This document shows, in pieces, positions 44,585 through 55,747 of a stretch of 64,000 bases of DNA. The notes under the pieces are model-generated. The model was given only the letters and a program-made list of their open reading frames with translations. It searched no databases and was not told where the DNA came from. A program made the translations under genes and the position numbers. The first letter of the stretch is position 1. The number at the start of each line of letters is the position of its first letter. The stretch is from Myrica gale (Eukaryota; Streptophyta; Magnoliopsida; Fagales; Myricaceae): assembly GCA_963930655.1 (NCBI GenBank), contig OZ005621.1:1661001-1725000 (forward strand), written 5' to 3'.

Positions 44585-45232
44585 CTTTGTTGTATTACGT
44601 TAACCAAGACATGTGAAAGAATTTAAGAACTAGAATAAATCATTATTATGATTAATTAAAAATGAATTCGAATCTTTCGAATTCTGCCAAACCGAACATA
44701 CCCTTAAGACATGTGAAAGAATTTAAGAACTAGGATAAATCCTAGTAGAACACATTTTCCATATCCATGAAAGTTTTCAAAACTTTTTGTCATTGTCGCT
44801 TGATCGAGCAAAAAACCAAATCCATAGTTTTAGAAGCCGCAGCCCAAAACTAGCCATTGAGATAAATTTTTATTTATATTTCTTGGTAAGTGCCCACTGC
44901 CCAATGGTTCTCTAACAAATACCATGTCTTACATTTCGAAGTATACCAAGAATTTGAAAATGATTTATATACTACATGACAAGATCAAATTGATATCCAT
45001 TTAAAGTACAGTTTACGTGGGTCAAGAAAGATTAATTGAACCAAGGTTGAGATAAAAACGTAAATGGAAAATATATATTAATTTATATCCTAAATTCCAC
45101 CTATAGGCTATATCTAAAATCTGAGAAAATTCCTATTTCCTTTTGCGCAAGGAAAAGAACAAAAACAAAAGGCTATTCAGAATTATCTGAGGCAGAAAAT
45201 GCCTAACTAACCCAAAAGCAAAATATTAAATT

Positions 45233-45762
45233 TGAGAGTCTCATATTCAATAGCTTATAAATAAAGTCTATGTAATCTTATAAAAAATATAAGTGAGAAA
45301 ATCAATAAGTCCAATTAGGCCTTCCACAGTGGATGTAGATATATCGACCGAACCACTTAAATTATGTGTCTCACTTATCTCTCATCTCTCTCTTAGTATA
45401 AATAATTTTTCTTAGTCTTAAAATTTTTATTTCTAACATGGTATCAGAGTAAGGTTTTCAGCATCAGTCCGACGACCTTCCGGTATCAGTCTGGTGACTT
45501 TCCATCATTAGTCCGACAACTTTCCGGCTTCAGTATTAAAGTTGAGAGTCGCACGTTACTATGTGGGCTATTGTATTTAATGACTTATAAATAAAGTCTC
45601 ATGTAATCTCATCAAAAATATAAGTGAGAAAATCAATAAGCTCAATTGAGCCTTCCACAGTAAATATAGGTATATAAACTGAACCACTTAAAATTTGCCA
45701 CTTATCTTCTCTTACTCTTAATATAAATAAATTTTATTAGTCTAAAATCTGTATTTCTAACG
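45233..45762 (+). mobile_element. TRIM-type (miniature LTR) element, old
   Basis: Two direct repeats of about 205-220 bp lie at 45233-45438 and 45543-45762. Each begins TGAGAGTC; the first ends in TAACA. Immediately after the first is TGGTATCAGAG (45439-45449), the classic primer-binding site complementary to initiator tRNA-Met. The internal region is only about 100 bp and holds three copies of a 22-bp unit (AGTCCGACGACCTTCC type). It has no coding domain. Short LTRs, a primer-binding site and a tiny interior define a TRIM. The two repeats differ at many positions, so the insertion is old. Confidence 0.85.
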
Positions 45763-46989
45763 CAAAATCCAAAATCTCTTTTCCATGCGTCAATGGCTAC
45801 CATTGATAATCTTTCCTGAATTAAATAATTTCACAAACAGAAACTTTTGTCCTTTATCAGAGGGCTCCACTATATCACGTCATGAATGGGAGATCCATTG
45901 TTGAAGATAGTGGGATTATTGAGTACACCTCCATTAATGACCTCCTATACCTGTTCACGTGAAGCTTTTTGCCCAAGAGGGAGAGAAATCTTTAACCTTT
46001 TTTGTTTTGGTCAATACTTTTCATTTCACCAACTAATTATGCGTTATTTAAAAGAAGAGAAGATCAACGCGCCGTGACGTCGTTTTTTTACAAGCGAAAA
46101 GCCCCGTCCCTGCCTCCGTAATATCGTCTTGAAACGTGGGCGACTGCTGAAGGACACCCCTAATGAGTATTGAGTAATGCCTAATGCGAAACGCTTACAA
46201 CCTGTCAATACCAACTTACAGCCTGGCAAGCCTGCCTCCAGATCGAGAAGCTTGCCGCTTGCCTGCTTCACTGCTTGCATACGTTTGCCGTCCTTGAACT
46301 TCAGCTTAATTCGGTTCTTGTCTCTAAGATCTTAAAATTGCTAATTTGACCTTTCAAGTGAAGAGAATTTGATTTTGCTACCCATTAAGTTCTAACACAC
46401 GGAGGAGATGGAGATGCAATTGGAGGTAGTGTTTGCAAGTTGATCAACTATATTGATTCTGCTGCATAATGGATTCACTGATTAATATATTTTTTTTCAA
46501 TTGATAAAGGCAGGCATGTCATGGTTTTTTTCCCTTTTCCCTTTTCCATTGACATGATATCCAATAAAAATAATTGATATAATATTATTAATTTTATTTG
46601 TGCATTATTTAAAAATATTTTCCTTTTTTCTGTATTTACAACCATTACATAAAAAAGCACTTGGATAGAGCTCAAACGAATTTATTCCAGTGGAAGGTTA
46701 AATAAATTTCGATTTAAAAATTAGGCAAAACTCTAAAAGTTTATCAATTTATGCCTATTTTACAAAAAAATTGTAAATACGTTCAATTTATACTACTCTT
46801 CTCTCCGTTCAGTTTTTTTTTCACTATCAACTTTGAGCAATCAAGTCACACTTGTGAAATCTAGAGACGAAGATATAATTTAGTGCAATTCCAGGGACTA
46901 CAGATACAATTCAGGCTTTTGCTTGTACAAAACGACAAGTATCGATCTGATGTGGATGCTGGTACAAACTTCGAGGTAGGCTACCGTGC
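45763..46989. other. Intergenic DNA, no gene recognised
   Basis: Nothing coding is recognised. The last 150 bp before the TATA box form the probable promoter of the DUF4228 gene. Confidence 0.35.
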
Positions 46990-46996
46990 TATATAT
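46990..46996 (+). promoter_or_regulatory. TATA box of the first DUF4228 gene
   Basis: TATATAT lies 138 bp before the start codon; a pyrimidine-rich leader follows. Confidence 0.5.
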
Positions 46997-47127
46997 TCAT
47001 AACCCCAACACTATTTTCCCTTCAGCTCCTTTTCCTTAGCCGAATCCTCCGTCTCCTCCGACTTCTTTCAACACCCTCAGAATATCTTTTCAACTCTGGT
47101 TCGGAGAAATCGGAGCTGTTGGCACAA

Positions 47128-47619
47128 ATGGGTATTTGCAGTTCATCCAGTGCGACGGATGTGGCCACGGCGAAGCTGATTCTACACGATGGCCGGCTAC
47201 AAGAGTTCTCGTATCCGGTTAAGGTCTCTTATGTACTGCAAAAGAACCCCACGTGTTTCATTTGTAACTCCGACGAGATGGACTTTGACGATTTTGTCTC
47301 TGCCGTAAACGGCGACGAAATGCTTCAACCTGGTCAGCTGTATTTCGCTTTACCATTGACAAAGCTACGGCACCCCCTTCAGCCCGATGAAATGGCTGCA
47401 TTGGCGGTCAAAGCCAGCTCTGCTCTGATGGAAGCAAGTGGGGGTGAGAAATGTGGGTGTGGCCTGAAACCGGTCTCTCCGATGGTGTCCTCAGGAGGTG
47501 ATTTGAATTCTTCGAGAAGAGCCATCGCCGGTAACGGCGGCGGCGGTTTGAGGAGGGGAAGGAATGGTGGTGGTGGTAGTAAGAAGTTCACGGAACTGTT
47601 GACTGCAATACCCGAGTAG
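47128..47619 (+). CDS. DUF4228 (PADRE) domain protein
   Basis: This is a single-exon gene of 163 residues. MGICSSSSATD supplies a Gly-2/Cys-4 N-terminal myristoylation and palmitoylation context, typical of the family. The conserved core is AKLILHDGRLQEFSYPVKVS, then NPTCFICNSDEMDFDDFV, then LQPGQLYFALPLTKL and the LAVKASSAL helix. The C-terminal third is low-complexity, Gly- and Arg-rich. DUF4228/PADRE proteins are plant stress- and pathogen-responsive proteins without a defined biochemical role. I chose this start because MGxC is conserved; an ATG-less extension lies upstream. A fragment of a gene like this one is present twice beside the PLATZ copies. Confidence 0.92.
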   Translation: MGICSSSSATDVATAKLILHDGRLQEFSYPVKVSYVLQKNPTCFICNSDEMDFDDFVSAVNGDEMLQPGQLYFALPLTKLRHPLQPDEMAALAVKASSALMEASGGEKCGCGLKPVSPMVSSGGDLNSSRRAIAGNGGGGLRRGRNGGGGSKKFTELLTAIPE

Positions 47620-47664
47620 GGGTACTTTGGGGGAAATAGGAATGAGTTAATTGTGTAAAAATTA

Positions 47665-47762
47665 ACGGATGTGTTTAGGAGTAGAGCTGTTTTTCGTAGA
47701 GCTGTTTTTCACCGGATGTGTTTAGGAGTAGAGCTGTTTTTCACCGGATGTGTTTAGGAGTT
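47665..47762. repeat. Short tandem repeat in the 3' flank of the DUF4228 gene
   Basis: GGATGTGTTTAGGAGTAGAG followed by CTGTTTTTC recurs in two and a half copies, with an extra GTAGAGCTGTTTTTC in the first. The unit is about 33 bp. Confidence 0.85.
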
Positions 47763-50700
47763 ATTTTGCCTGTCACGCACTGAAGGGGTCATGTTACAAT
47801 TTTACCCTTATTGAGGGCGGTGATGATCGTGAGATATTTAAATAAAGACGACGACCATGACCATTTTGTAACTTCACTTCCAATTACAAATATGAAAGCG
47901 CAATCACGTTCCCCTGTCAAGAGCCACCCAAACAATAATCTTAGAATACTGCCTACGTTAACCTCTGCGCGTCTCTCTCAGATATTTGTCACAGGATAAG
48001 ATTAAAACTAAGCAGAGAATATGACTGACTTCGGCTAAAGTCTGCAAGATACAAGGTATGCGTCAAGAAATTGTACTATTTCTGAGTCCATTAAAGAGGG
48101 AGGGCCTATCGAGTTCGATTTCCAAGTTTTTAGTCGAGAATGCGTACAATGTGAGATTAGGCAGCACCGCACCAGACACATCAGGCAGGCTAAACGACAG
48201 GGTGTGGGGTTAGATCTGGACTGGAGTTCAAGGAGGGATTCTTTTTACAGCTGTATAACAAGCCTGTGTGGGGAACAATGATTATACTAATTATTATAGG
48301 ATGCATGGAAATCGGAATTTTCTATTTTGACAGGAATAACGAGAATTGCTGCTATTTGGTTCATAAAGTAGTCTGTGTAGTTTTTCAAGGATATTAATAA
48401 CGCCATACGCCCCTGTTAGGCTGTTATCCTTGTCATTTGTCATTGGGCATTTGATAGTTGTTGGACTGGTGCATGCTATTTGGCTCATTGGCTTCATTAT
48501 TTGTTTGGTTTGGGACACTGATCGAGGAGGGGAATTCATGAAGGATGGGTAGCTAGCTAGATTACTTGAATGGATATTGCTGGATTTTGAAGGGAATGAT
48601 TTGTGCAGGTTAATACAGCTGTATTATATGATACGATGAGTTCACTGTGGATCAAGTGGGGGCCTGAGTAGTTACGTTGAATCCTCATCATGTCGTAGTA
48701 TCTGTTCTATTCAAACTACAACTTTCAAATAATTTAATGATCACTAAAAGGGTTATCAGTAATGACTAGATGATGTAAAAGTGACGTGAAAAAAATCCTC
48801 AGCTGCAACCTACATATGCTTTTTTTTTAATCTCTTTTCAGGCCTACTCGAACAAAGTTCCATAAGGAACCTTCGAAGAACAAGCACACCGCTAAAACAA
48901 AGGAATGCAGGTCGCACAAGTCAGACTAAATTTGACCTCTACTTTTTCTTTTATATAGATGTCCCTTTCTGATTTGGAGAGATTAGAGGCAGTTTTTATA
49001 ATCCCAAAGGCCGGAGTTGTGGTGAAAACCGGCTGGTGGAATCCGATGTAGATTTGGAAAGATGAAAGACGGGTGTTTTGAGAAAATTTTAAGAATTTTA
49101 AAAATAATAAAAATATTTAGATAATATTTAAATTTTATTAGTATGTGTGTAAAAATAATTGAATTGTATTGATATAGGTAAAAAATATAATATTAAATTA
49201 TATTAGTATATGTATAAAAATAATATTAAAAATATAAATTTAAAAAATTAAATTCAAATTCTAGACTTTTTAACCAAACTAACGTGACAAAGGTACAGCA
49301 GGAAAACTAAACAGCGCGACTGAACGAGTACTGGTTCAGTGGTTCTTGATTGCTTGGCTTCGTATATGCCTGTGAAAAAAAAGTACGAAGGAAAAGATCC
49401 AACCAGGAACAGTGTAAAGAGTACTGGTGGGACCATGATCGATCATTCCCAAACCATCATTTTGTATGTGCAAGTTGGTGGTCTTGAGCTTCTCGTGAGT
49501 TGGTCCATTCAAGGTGCTATGTGGCAACTGCTACAGAACCACATTGTTTAATGGGATCAGTGACTTCACAATCTGCTTATCCTGCCTTTTAACAATCAGC
49601 AACGCTCTAGTAGCCTTAGGGCTATGTTAGTTTTGAAGATTTTTGTAGGATTTGTAGGATTTTGTGAATTTTAAGTGAGGTTAAAATTGTGTTGGTGTTT
49701 GTGTAGAAATTGTTGAGGTGTAAAAAAATTAATGATTATGTTTAAAGTTATTTTTATTTTTTTTCGAATTTATTAAATTTTGAATATTATATTATATAAA
49801 TGAAAAAAAAACGCAAAAATATTAAAGTACAAAATTTTGCAACCAAAACAATGAAAGATGACTTGCTTTCTCCACCAAAGCCGCAAAGGCAAGCTGCCTA
49901 AGTCAGCAAGGCCGGCTCGCAGGGAGACAGCTTCAGGGATAGCGTCAGAAACATGGCAGCTTTGCTGCAGTGGCATGCAGATTTTATTTTCGAATTACTA
50001 ACCTGCCCTTTAATTTTTTTTTCACAATACTTGAGTTGAGGGTAATTTAGTAATTCTTTTTAAATATTTTGAGGGTAAATTCGAAAACAAATATACAACA
50101 TCCTCAAGTTTTTGTTGTTTCACCAAACATGAACCGTACAAGATTTCGAATCCTCAATTTTTTCAAAAGACGAACATGCTCATGTTTTAGCAGGAAAACA
50201 CTTCCCTAATGTTTTTTAGAGGCTTTTTTTTTGTTTTGTTTTATTTTTTCATCTTGCACGTGGCAGTATATCTCGATGGTTTTCCTTTTGGGCTTGTCTT
50301 ACTGTGTGGACAGTGGTTAGTTGAGAAGGGAGGTGCGGGTGCCTACTGGGAAACAGAATGGAGCTTCGTGGCCTCTACTTTGTGGCAACATGGTCCTCCA
50401 CCGCCAACTTCAATCAATCATACACAGGTCCCACTCCCACTCAACTTTCCTGCGTTCTCATCTGGTTGAGAATACCTAGACAGTAGAGACCCTCTGTTAC
50501 AAAAGAGAGAAAAGAACTTTCCTGCCTTTGAGTTTGATTCGAAAAGGTACACAGGAATCTGGGTTAAACAGGTCATTGATTAATTCAGGAAACGTGTAAA
50601 CTTCCAAATATTCAGGCCAGATAAATGAACCAACAGATATTTGGGGATCCTTAGAAATAAAAGCTCGGGACCCATCTATCCTACAAAGTGAGAAAAGAGA

Positions 50701-51440
50701 AGAAGCATTGAAGATTGAAAGACCCATCGCTGATAAAGCTTGTACTACGCGTTAAATCTATTGGGCAAGTGGACAACTAGTGGTGGACTAGCTCAACTAA
50801 AGTCCAACGCCAGGCAATACTACAGAAAGGTCGTAAATCGTCCAAGCGTGCAGTCGGTGCAGGACAAAACAGTTAGGACAGATGAGGAAGTCAGGAAGAT
50901 ATTGACTCCACATTTATTAGGGACCATCAACACGCACTATGTGAAATTATGCAGATGGGTTATTTTCCACGGACCACAATGAAAATCGTAGTCCCGAAAT
51001 TATCACAGAAGTTTAAGTTTATGGGCTGATTTTCTGGCCCATCAATGTGATGGAGAAGTGAAGGACTAAGCGTGGGCTAGTTGAGTTTGGTACAGGTCCA
51101 GTCGCATCCTCCGAATAACTTCGAAAGCTGGACCCAACCCAATTAAGGGCCTGTGGCATTCAGGCCCTTTTATTACAAAGAACAAAAAAAAATCCAACTT
51201 CCGGCAGGCGGCAAGCTCCAGAAAATTCTGTGGCCCTAAACCCCAATTTTCCCTTCCCTTTTTTCTGTTCCCACTTAAAGAACAAAAATGTTTATTGTAA
51301 AGAAACTATCGACATCCTCAAGCAGTCTTATTCGTTGTATTAGTCAAATACCGGAAACCCTTCGAGTTTGTCAACAAGCTTCTTCTATCCATGAGACATG
51401 CACCATTGCTTCAGAGTTTAGACCTTGACTTCAGAACCCA
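47763..51440. other. Intergenic DNA with a partial MITE end
   Basis: No gene is recognised. At about 49620, TTA is followed by GGGCTATGTTAGTTTTGAAG, a Tourist-like left end, but the matching right end was not found. 49080-49260 is very AT-rich. A plus-strand frame at 50740-50982 does not resemble a known family. Confidence 0.35.
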
Positions 51441-51447
51441 TATATAA
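51441..51447 (+). promoter_or_regulatory. TATA box of the second DUF4228 gene
   Basis: TATATAA lies about 150 bp before the start codon. Confidence 0.5.
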
Positions 51448-51592
51448 ACTCCCTCAGAAAATATCGTCATCTATCCTCATCTACTGAGCATAGGAAATTC
51501 AGTTCGTAGTACAAATATAACATCGCTCCCCCTTCGTCTCTCTCTTCCTCTTCCCCTCAAAATCTCTCAGCGGCAGAAACGTTCCGACACAA

Positions 51593-52012
51593 ATGGGTGG
51601 CTGTGTTTCATCTCAGAAAGCAAAAAGTAAAGCCAAAGGCGACTTAGGAGGAGGAGGACAAGCGGAAGCACAAAGACTAGGAGAACCAGATTGCTGCGAC
51701 AAACAGGTATCCAAGACAGCAGAAGTGATTCACACGGACGGTTGGCTCCAAGAGTTCAAGCACCCAGTCCAAGCCCAGGCCGTCACTTCCCAGAATCCCA
51801 ACTGCTTCCTCTGCAGCTACGAGTCCTTGAACATTGGCACGTGTGCTCCCCAGGTGGCCGCCGAGGAGGAGCTACAACCAGGCCATATCTACTTCCTTAT
51901 GCCATTGTCTTATGCCCACCAACCCCTCTCACTCCCTGACTTATGCTCCCTGGCCATTAAAGCCACTTCTGCGCTCAGACACAACGGCGTTAACTTCTCC
52001 TTCATCGATTAG
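51593..52012 (+). CDS. DUF4228 (PADRE) domain protein
   Basis: This is a single-exon gene of 139 residues. MGGCVSSQ is a strong myristoylation and palmitoylation signal. The core reads AEVIHTDGWLQEFKHPVQA, then NPNCFLCSYESLNIG, then LQPGHIYFLMPLSY and the LAIKATSAL helix, parallel to the gene 4.5 kb upstream. The core is the PADRE fold. Compared with the upstream gene, it has a longer charged N-terminal linker and lacks the Gly-rich tail. The two genes share orientation but are clearly diverged, so this is not a recent tandem duplicate. The function of the family is not defined. Confidence 0.92.
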   Translation: MGGCVSSQKAKSKAKGDLGGGGQAEAQRLGEPDCCDKQVSKTAEVIHTDGWLQEFKHPVQAQAVTSQNPNCFLCSYESLNIGTCAPQVAAEEELQPGHIYFLMPLSYAHQPLSLPDLCSLAIKATSALRHNGVNFSFID

Positions 52013-53255
52013 GTACTTATCTTACAATGTAAGAAAACCAGGTACGGTCAGTCAAGGTTTTCTTCGTACAACTAATTTCAAAATATAACGTTGCCGAGAT
52101 TGTTTTTAGTGGATTTGGTAAACATATACCTTCACTTTCCCAAAGAAAATTTTGTTAGCATACAGTTTATAGAGACGTGTAAGCAAATACGTAAGAATGT
52201 TGGGACAACATATGGGGGAGGTCTATATGGTACGGGAAAAGAGAAGAGTTCTCTTTGGTCTGGGCCGTCTGGCCATGTTTTGGTCCACATGCTGCTGCTT
52301 TTATGGAATGTGCGCAGTAAGTGATGACTGCAAATTTCAGCACACAGAACAAGTCTTCGGTGCTGGAAAGTGAAAACAATATTCAATCTCAAGGCCAAGC
52401 CAAGCCCAAGTAGTGGATTAGGTACGCAAGCAGGGTCCGTGGGAAACCCTCTTGTTGACCTTTTAAACCACGTCCACGTGCCCGAAACGGCAGCAAGAGC
52501 ATTACGTTGTGCTGAGAAAGATCCTACGTGCACACGACTATTTATATCTCAAAGAATCTCTTCTTATAATAATTTACATGTAGTGCCCGACGTGTGCTTT
52601 TTTTGGCGACACGTTCCCGATTAATATATGCTTAAATGCACCCACAGTCCCTGTGGTATGACAATGTTGTAAATATGTCTCTGAGGTAATAAAAGTTGCA
52701 AATATGTCCCTGTGATATGTTTTTTGTTAAATTCATGTACTTCCGTCAGTTCCCGTTAAAAACACTAACCGGATATTGCTGACGTGACCTTTTTCTTTGG
52801 CTTAAATGCACCCACAGTCCCTGTGGTATGACATTGTTGTAAATATGTCCCTGAGGTAATAAAAGTTGCAAATATGTCCCTGTGGTATGTTTTTTGTTAA
52901 ATTCATGTCATTCCGTCAGTTCCCATTAAAAACAATAACTGGACATTGTTGACGTGGCTAGTTATTTTACTCAATATTAGTCAACACAGTCACCGAAAAA
53001 AAACTTCCTTCTACTCAATATTAAACGGCACCAGCACGTGCTGATGACGGGTGGAGTTGTTAGCGGTCTCGAGAAAGGGGTCACAGCCAGCACGGGTTAA
53101 GTACGTGCTGGTACGAGCTGAAGCAATTTTCACTTGTTTGTTTTTTTGGTTTTCTTCAATCGTAGCCAAAATTGGCCGAATCAAACAAATATATGGTTTT
53201 CTTCATCCCGTCAAAATTGGCTGAACATCACTGCAGATTTCACTACAACCCACCC

Positions 53256-53395
53256 GCTGAAGTTTTTATTTCTCTTTTCTTCTGTTATATGGCAGTCTGT
53301 TATTGCTAAAGAAAGAAGGAGAGATTATCTGGGGGTGGGTTGTAGAAATAACAGACTGCCATATAACAGAAGAAAAGAGAAATAAAAACTTCAGC
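53256..53395. repeat. Perfect 49-bp hairpin at the centre of the fold-back element
   Basis: 53256-53304 and 53347-53395 are exact inverted copies (49 bp, no mismatch), with a 42-nt loop. CTACAACCCACCC just left of the left arm also has an inverted copy inside the loop. Confidence 0.95.
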
Positions 53396-53462
53396 AAGAT
53401 GCCCGGTAATGAAAGACAGAAACGATATATTTGTTTAATACGACCAATTTTGGCTACGGTTT

Positions 53463-53628
53463 CGACTTGGGTTCTAACATGTCCCAAGTTCGAGCCCCAA
53501 CACCCCATTATCACCCTTGACTTACCTGCTCTCTGGGTTGTGGGGTCGGTCCAGGGGGCCGGAGTTTGTACTTTAGGGTTGGGCCAAAATGATCCGGCTT
53601 TGGAGGATTTCCTCGTCATAAAAAAAAA
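53463..53628 (+). mobile_element. SINE inserted in the right arm of the fold-back element
   Basis: The unit ends in an A-rich tail (about 53619-53628) and is flanked by TTTGGCTACGGTT (53450-53462) and TTTGGCTACGATT (53629-53641), a 13-bp target duplication. AAGTTCGAGCCC near its 5' end resembles a tRNA-derived B box. No A box is clear, so it may be 5' truncated. The left arm of the host element carries the uninterrupted sequence, i.e. the empty site. Confidence 0.75.
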
Positions 53629-53972
53629 TTTGGCTACGATTGAAGAAAACCAAAAAAACAAACAAGTGAAAATTGCTTCGGCTCGTATGTTGACTAATCT
53701 TTATTAAAATAACTAGCCACGTCAGCAATGTCCAGTTAATGTTTTTAACGGGAACTGACGGAATGACATGGATTTAACAAAAAACATACCACAGGGACAT
53801 ATTTGTAACTTTTATTACCTCAGGGACATATTTGCAACTTTTATTACCTAAGGGACATATTTACAATATTGTCATACCACAGGGACATATTTGCAACTTT
53901 TATTACCTCAGGGAAATTTTTACAACATTATCATACCACAGGGACTGTGGGTGCATTTAAGCCATTAATATA

Positions 53973-55053
53973 TCCCAAAAAGTGTTATTCTCTCTTGGTG
54001 TTTCTTTTTAATCATAATAGCATATAGATTAAGAATAATATCAATGAGGTTTAAAAATTTTAGGAAACTCTAAAGGCGTATCAGACACTTCGAAAAGTCG
54101 GCGGACCAGCAAGTAGACGGACCAAAAGGTCCTACAAGGGCAGATAAACCTCAGACGTTAGAAAAACCACAAATGACAGCAAACTATTATGCCTAAAAAA
54201 GGGAAACAAAAAAAAATTACAACCAGCCTTAAATATAGAGGCAAGCCCAAACGGGCGATTTTCTCTCTTGGTGTTTGTTTTAAGGTTTATACATATTTAT
54301 CTCTTTTTTTCCCTCTGTTTTTAGCCCACGGTATATGAATGTTCAAACAAAAAACGGATACAACCCTGTCTGTCCTTAGGGACGGAGCTACGGAAGGCCG
54401 GCAGTCGGCGGGGGCCATGGCCCCCCAGCTCTCCCAAATTTTTTTCCCCATTACTCCTTTCTTTATCTCTCTGTTTTTTTTGTGTGATTTATTTTTCTAC
54501 GCCAATGTGTGATTTTTTTTAGGCAAATTGAAGTAACAGAACTAAGCCTGCGAAGGTGGGAGGATTCTACCCCGAATCTATACCTCTCCAAAGAGAGGAG
54601 GTGCCATTTGAGCTAAAGCTCATTGGCGCCAATGTGTGGTTTCAATAAGCAGCGGACGAGCTAATTGAGCTTTTGGTTTAGAACTCCTTATCCTGGACCA
54701 ATGGCAATGGAGACCATAAGCAAGACCTAATTTTGGGTTATTTTGGGCCCAACTATACAGTCCAATCTAGGTTCGGTCGACATCTTCAACAAACCGAGAG
54801 CGACCACGTGTAATAAGAAAACTCTTGAGACACCGGAATCGAACTTGAGTAAAAAGCTGAAAGGCAAGAGACAAATAATTGAGGCAAATCCAACTCTGAG
54901 ATGAGCTAGGTGGGCAACCATTTGCTTCGTTGAAGATAAACGTACATAGAACCAATGTAAAGTTTTACTATAAGCAGATTGTATCCATTGGGCTTTTCAA
55001 CTCCTTGTACATGCAAAATTATAAATGCACTTCACAGGTGGCTGAGTCCATTA
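53973..55053. other. Intergenic DNA with transposon fragments
   Basis: TAGGGACGGAGCTACGG at about 54378 looks like one terminus of a DNA transposon (GGACGGAGC type), without a partner in range. A SINE follows (54515-54627). No gene is recognised. Confidence 0.4.
54515..54627 (-). mobile_element. tRNA-derived SINE, minus strand
   Basis: On the minus strand the unit reads GCCAATGAGCTTTAGCTCAA with A box TAGCTCAAATGG, then a degenerate B box region (AGATTCGGGGTAGAATCC), and ends in an A-rich tail (T run at 54513-54520). Flanks are GCCAATGTGTGATT (54501-54514) and GCCAATGTGTGGTT (54628-54641), a 14-bp target duplication with one difference. Confidence 0.83.
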
Positions 55054-55242
55054 GGCTATGTTTGGATGTGATCTTAAAACGTTTGAAAAAAATTTTGACA
55101 ATCATTTTTTTTTTATAAATTCTAACAATTTCTAACAAATTTTTTACACTCCAAACACAAGTAACAAATTTTCCACCGATATCAATAGAATTTACACTAA
55201 TAAAAAAACACGAAACGTGATTTCAAAACCAAAACATTAGCC
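55054..55242. mobile_element. Tourist-like MITE, 189 bp
   Basis: It begins GGCTATGTTTGGATG and ends, on the other strand, GGCTAATGTTTTGG. TTA flanks both sides (55051-55053, 55243-55245). Confidence 0.85.
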
Positions 55243-55344
55243 TTACAGATCAAAGTCAACAAGCTCACGTGCTCTGATCCGGAAAAAAAAAAAACAAAAA
55301 ATAGACTGCCGCTTTCATTTACACCCAGCATTAAAGTACACTAA

Positions 55345-55514
55345 AACCCATATTGGTGTTTGTGAAAAAATATAGTATTTTATATAAAAGTGAGGAAAGA
55401 TAAGATTTAATTGAATAATATAATATTATTTTATAATTTAATGAGGAGAGAGCTATTATTTTATGATTGTTTGAAAATGTTGGGGGTTGAAAAAATTGGG
55501 AAACAAACGCCCCC
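55345..55514. mobile_element. Tourist-like MITE, about 170 bp
   Basis: The left end has TTGGTGTTTGTGAAAAA and the right end, on the other strand, GGGGGCGTTTGTTTCCC. TAA flanks both sides (55342-55344, 55515-55517). It lies about 235 bp upstream of the PR-1-like start codon, in the promoter. Confidence 0.65.
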
Positions 55515-55690
55515 TAATTTCCACCGTCCAATTGGGTAGCATTGCCCGACCCCACACCTGAGGCTCCTGACAAAGTTTCTCTCGTTTGCACCCACACCTT
55601 TGTCCCATCTTAATACTCTCTTTGCAGATTTCCTTAGAAAGAGGCCGGTAAAATTTTCATGAGCCATCCACTCTAGCCAAGCGGCCGGTC

Positions 55691-55697
55691 TATAAAT
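55691..55697 (+). promoter_or_regulatory. TATA box of the PR-1-like gene
   Basis: TATAAAT lies 57 bp before the start codon, a typical distance for a short leader. Confidence 0.65.
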
Positions 55698-55747
55698 TGG
55701 TAAAACTCCCATTTGCTGCACTGATTCTAGGACATTAGATAGAGGAA

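Larger units (their letters stand above)
52629..53963. mobile_element. Fold-back Mutator-like element with very long inverted arms, 1335 bp
   Basis: The ends read GCTTAAATGCACCCACAGTC on both strands. ATTAATATA is duplicated at 52620-52628 and 53964-53972, a 9-bp duplication as in Mutator-like elements. The inverted arms extend nearly to the centre. The left TIR is itself tandemly repeated: CTTAAATGCACCCACAG starts at 52630 and again at 52801. The right arm has extra AATATGTCCCT.AGGTAATAA units. The centre holds a perfect hairpin, and the right arm holds a SINE. No transposase is present. Confidence 0.88.

Noticed and set aside
50740-50982. 80-codon frame on the plus strand
   Set aside because: It lacks a good start codon and resembles no family. 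The region otherwise shows no gene signals.
54375-54440. A full DNA transposon starting at TAGGGACGGAGCTACGG
   Set aside because: Only one terminus is visible. No inverted partner or target duplication was found within several kilobases.
54727-54955. Possible second tRNA-derived SINE on the minus strand, with GTTCGATTCC resembling a B box
   Set aside because: The A-box-like sequence is too far from the B box, and neither a tail nor a target duplication was found.
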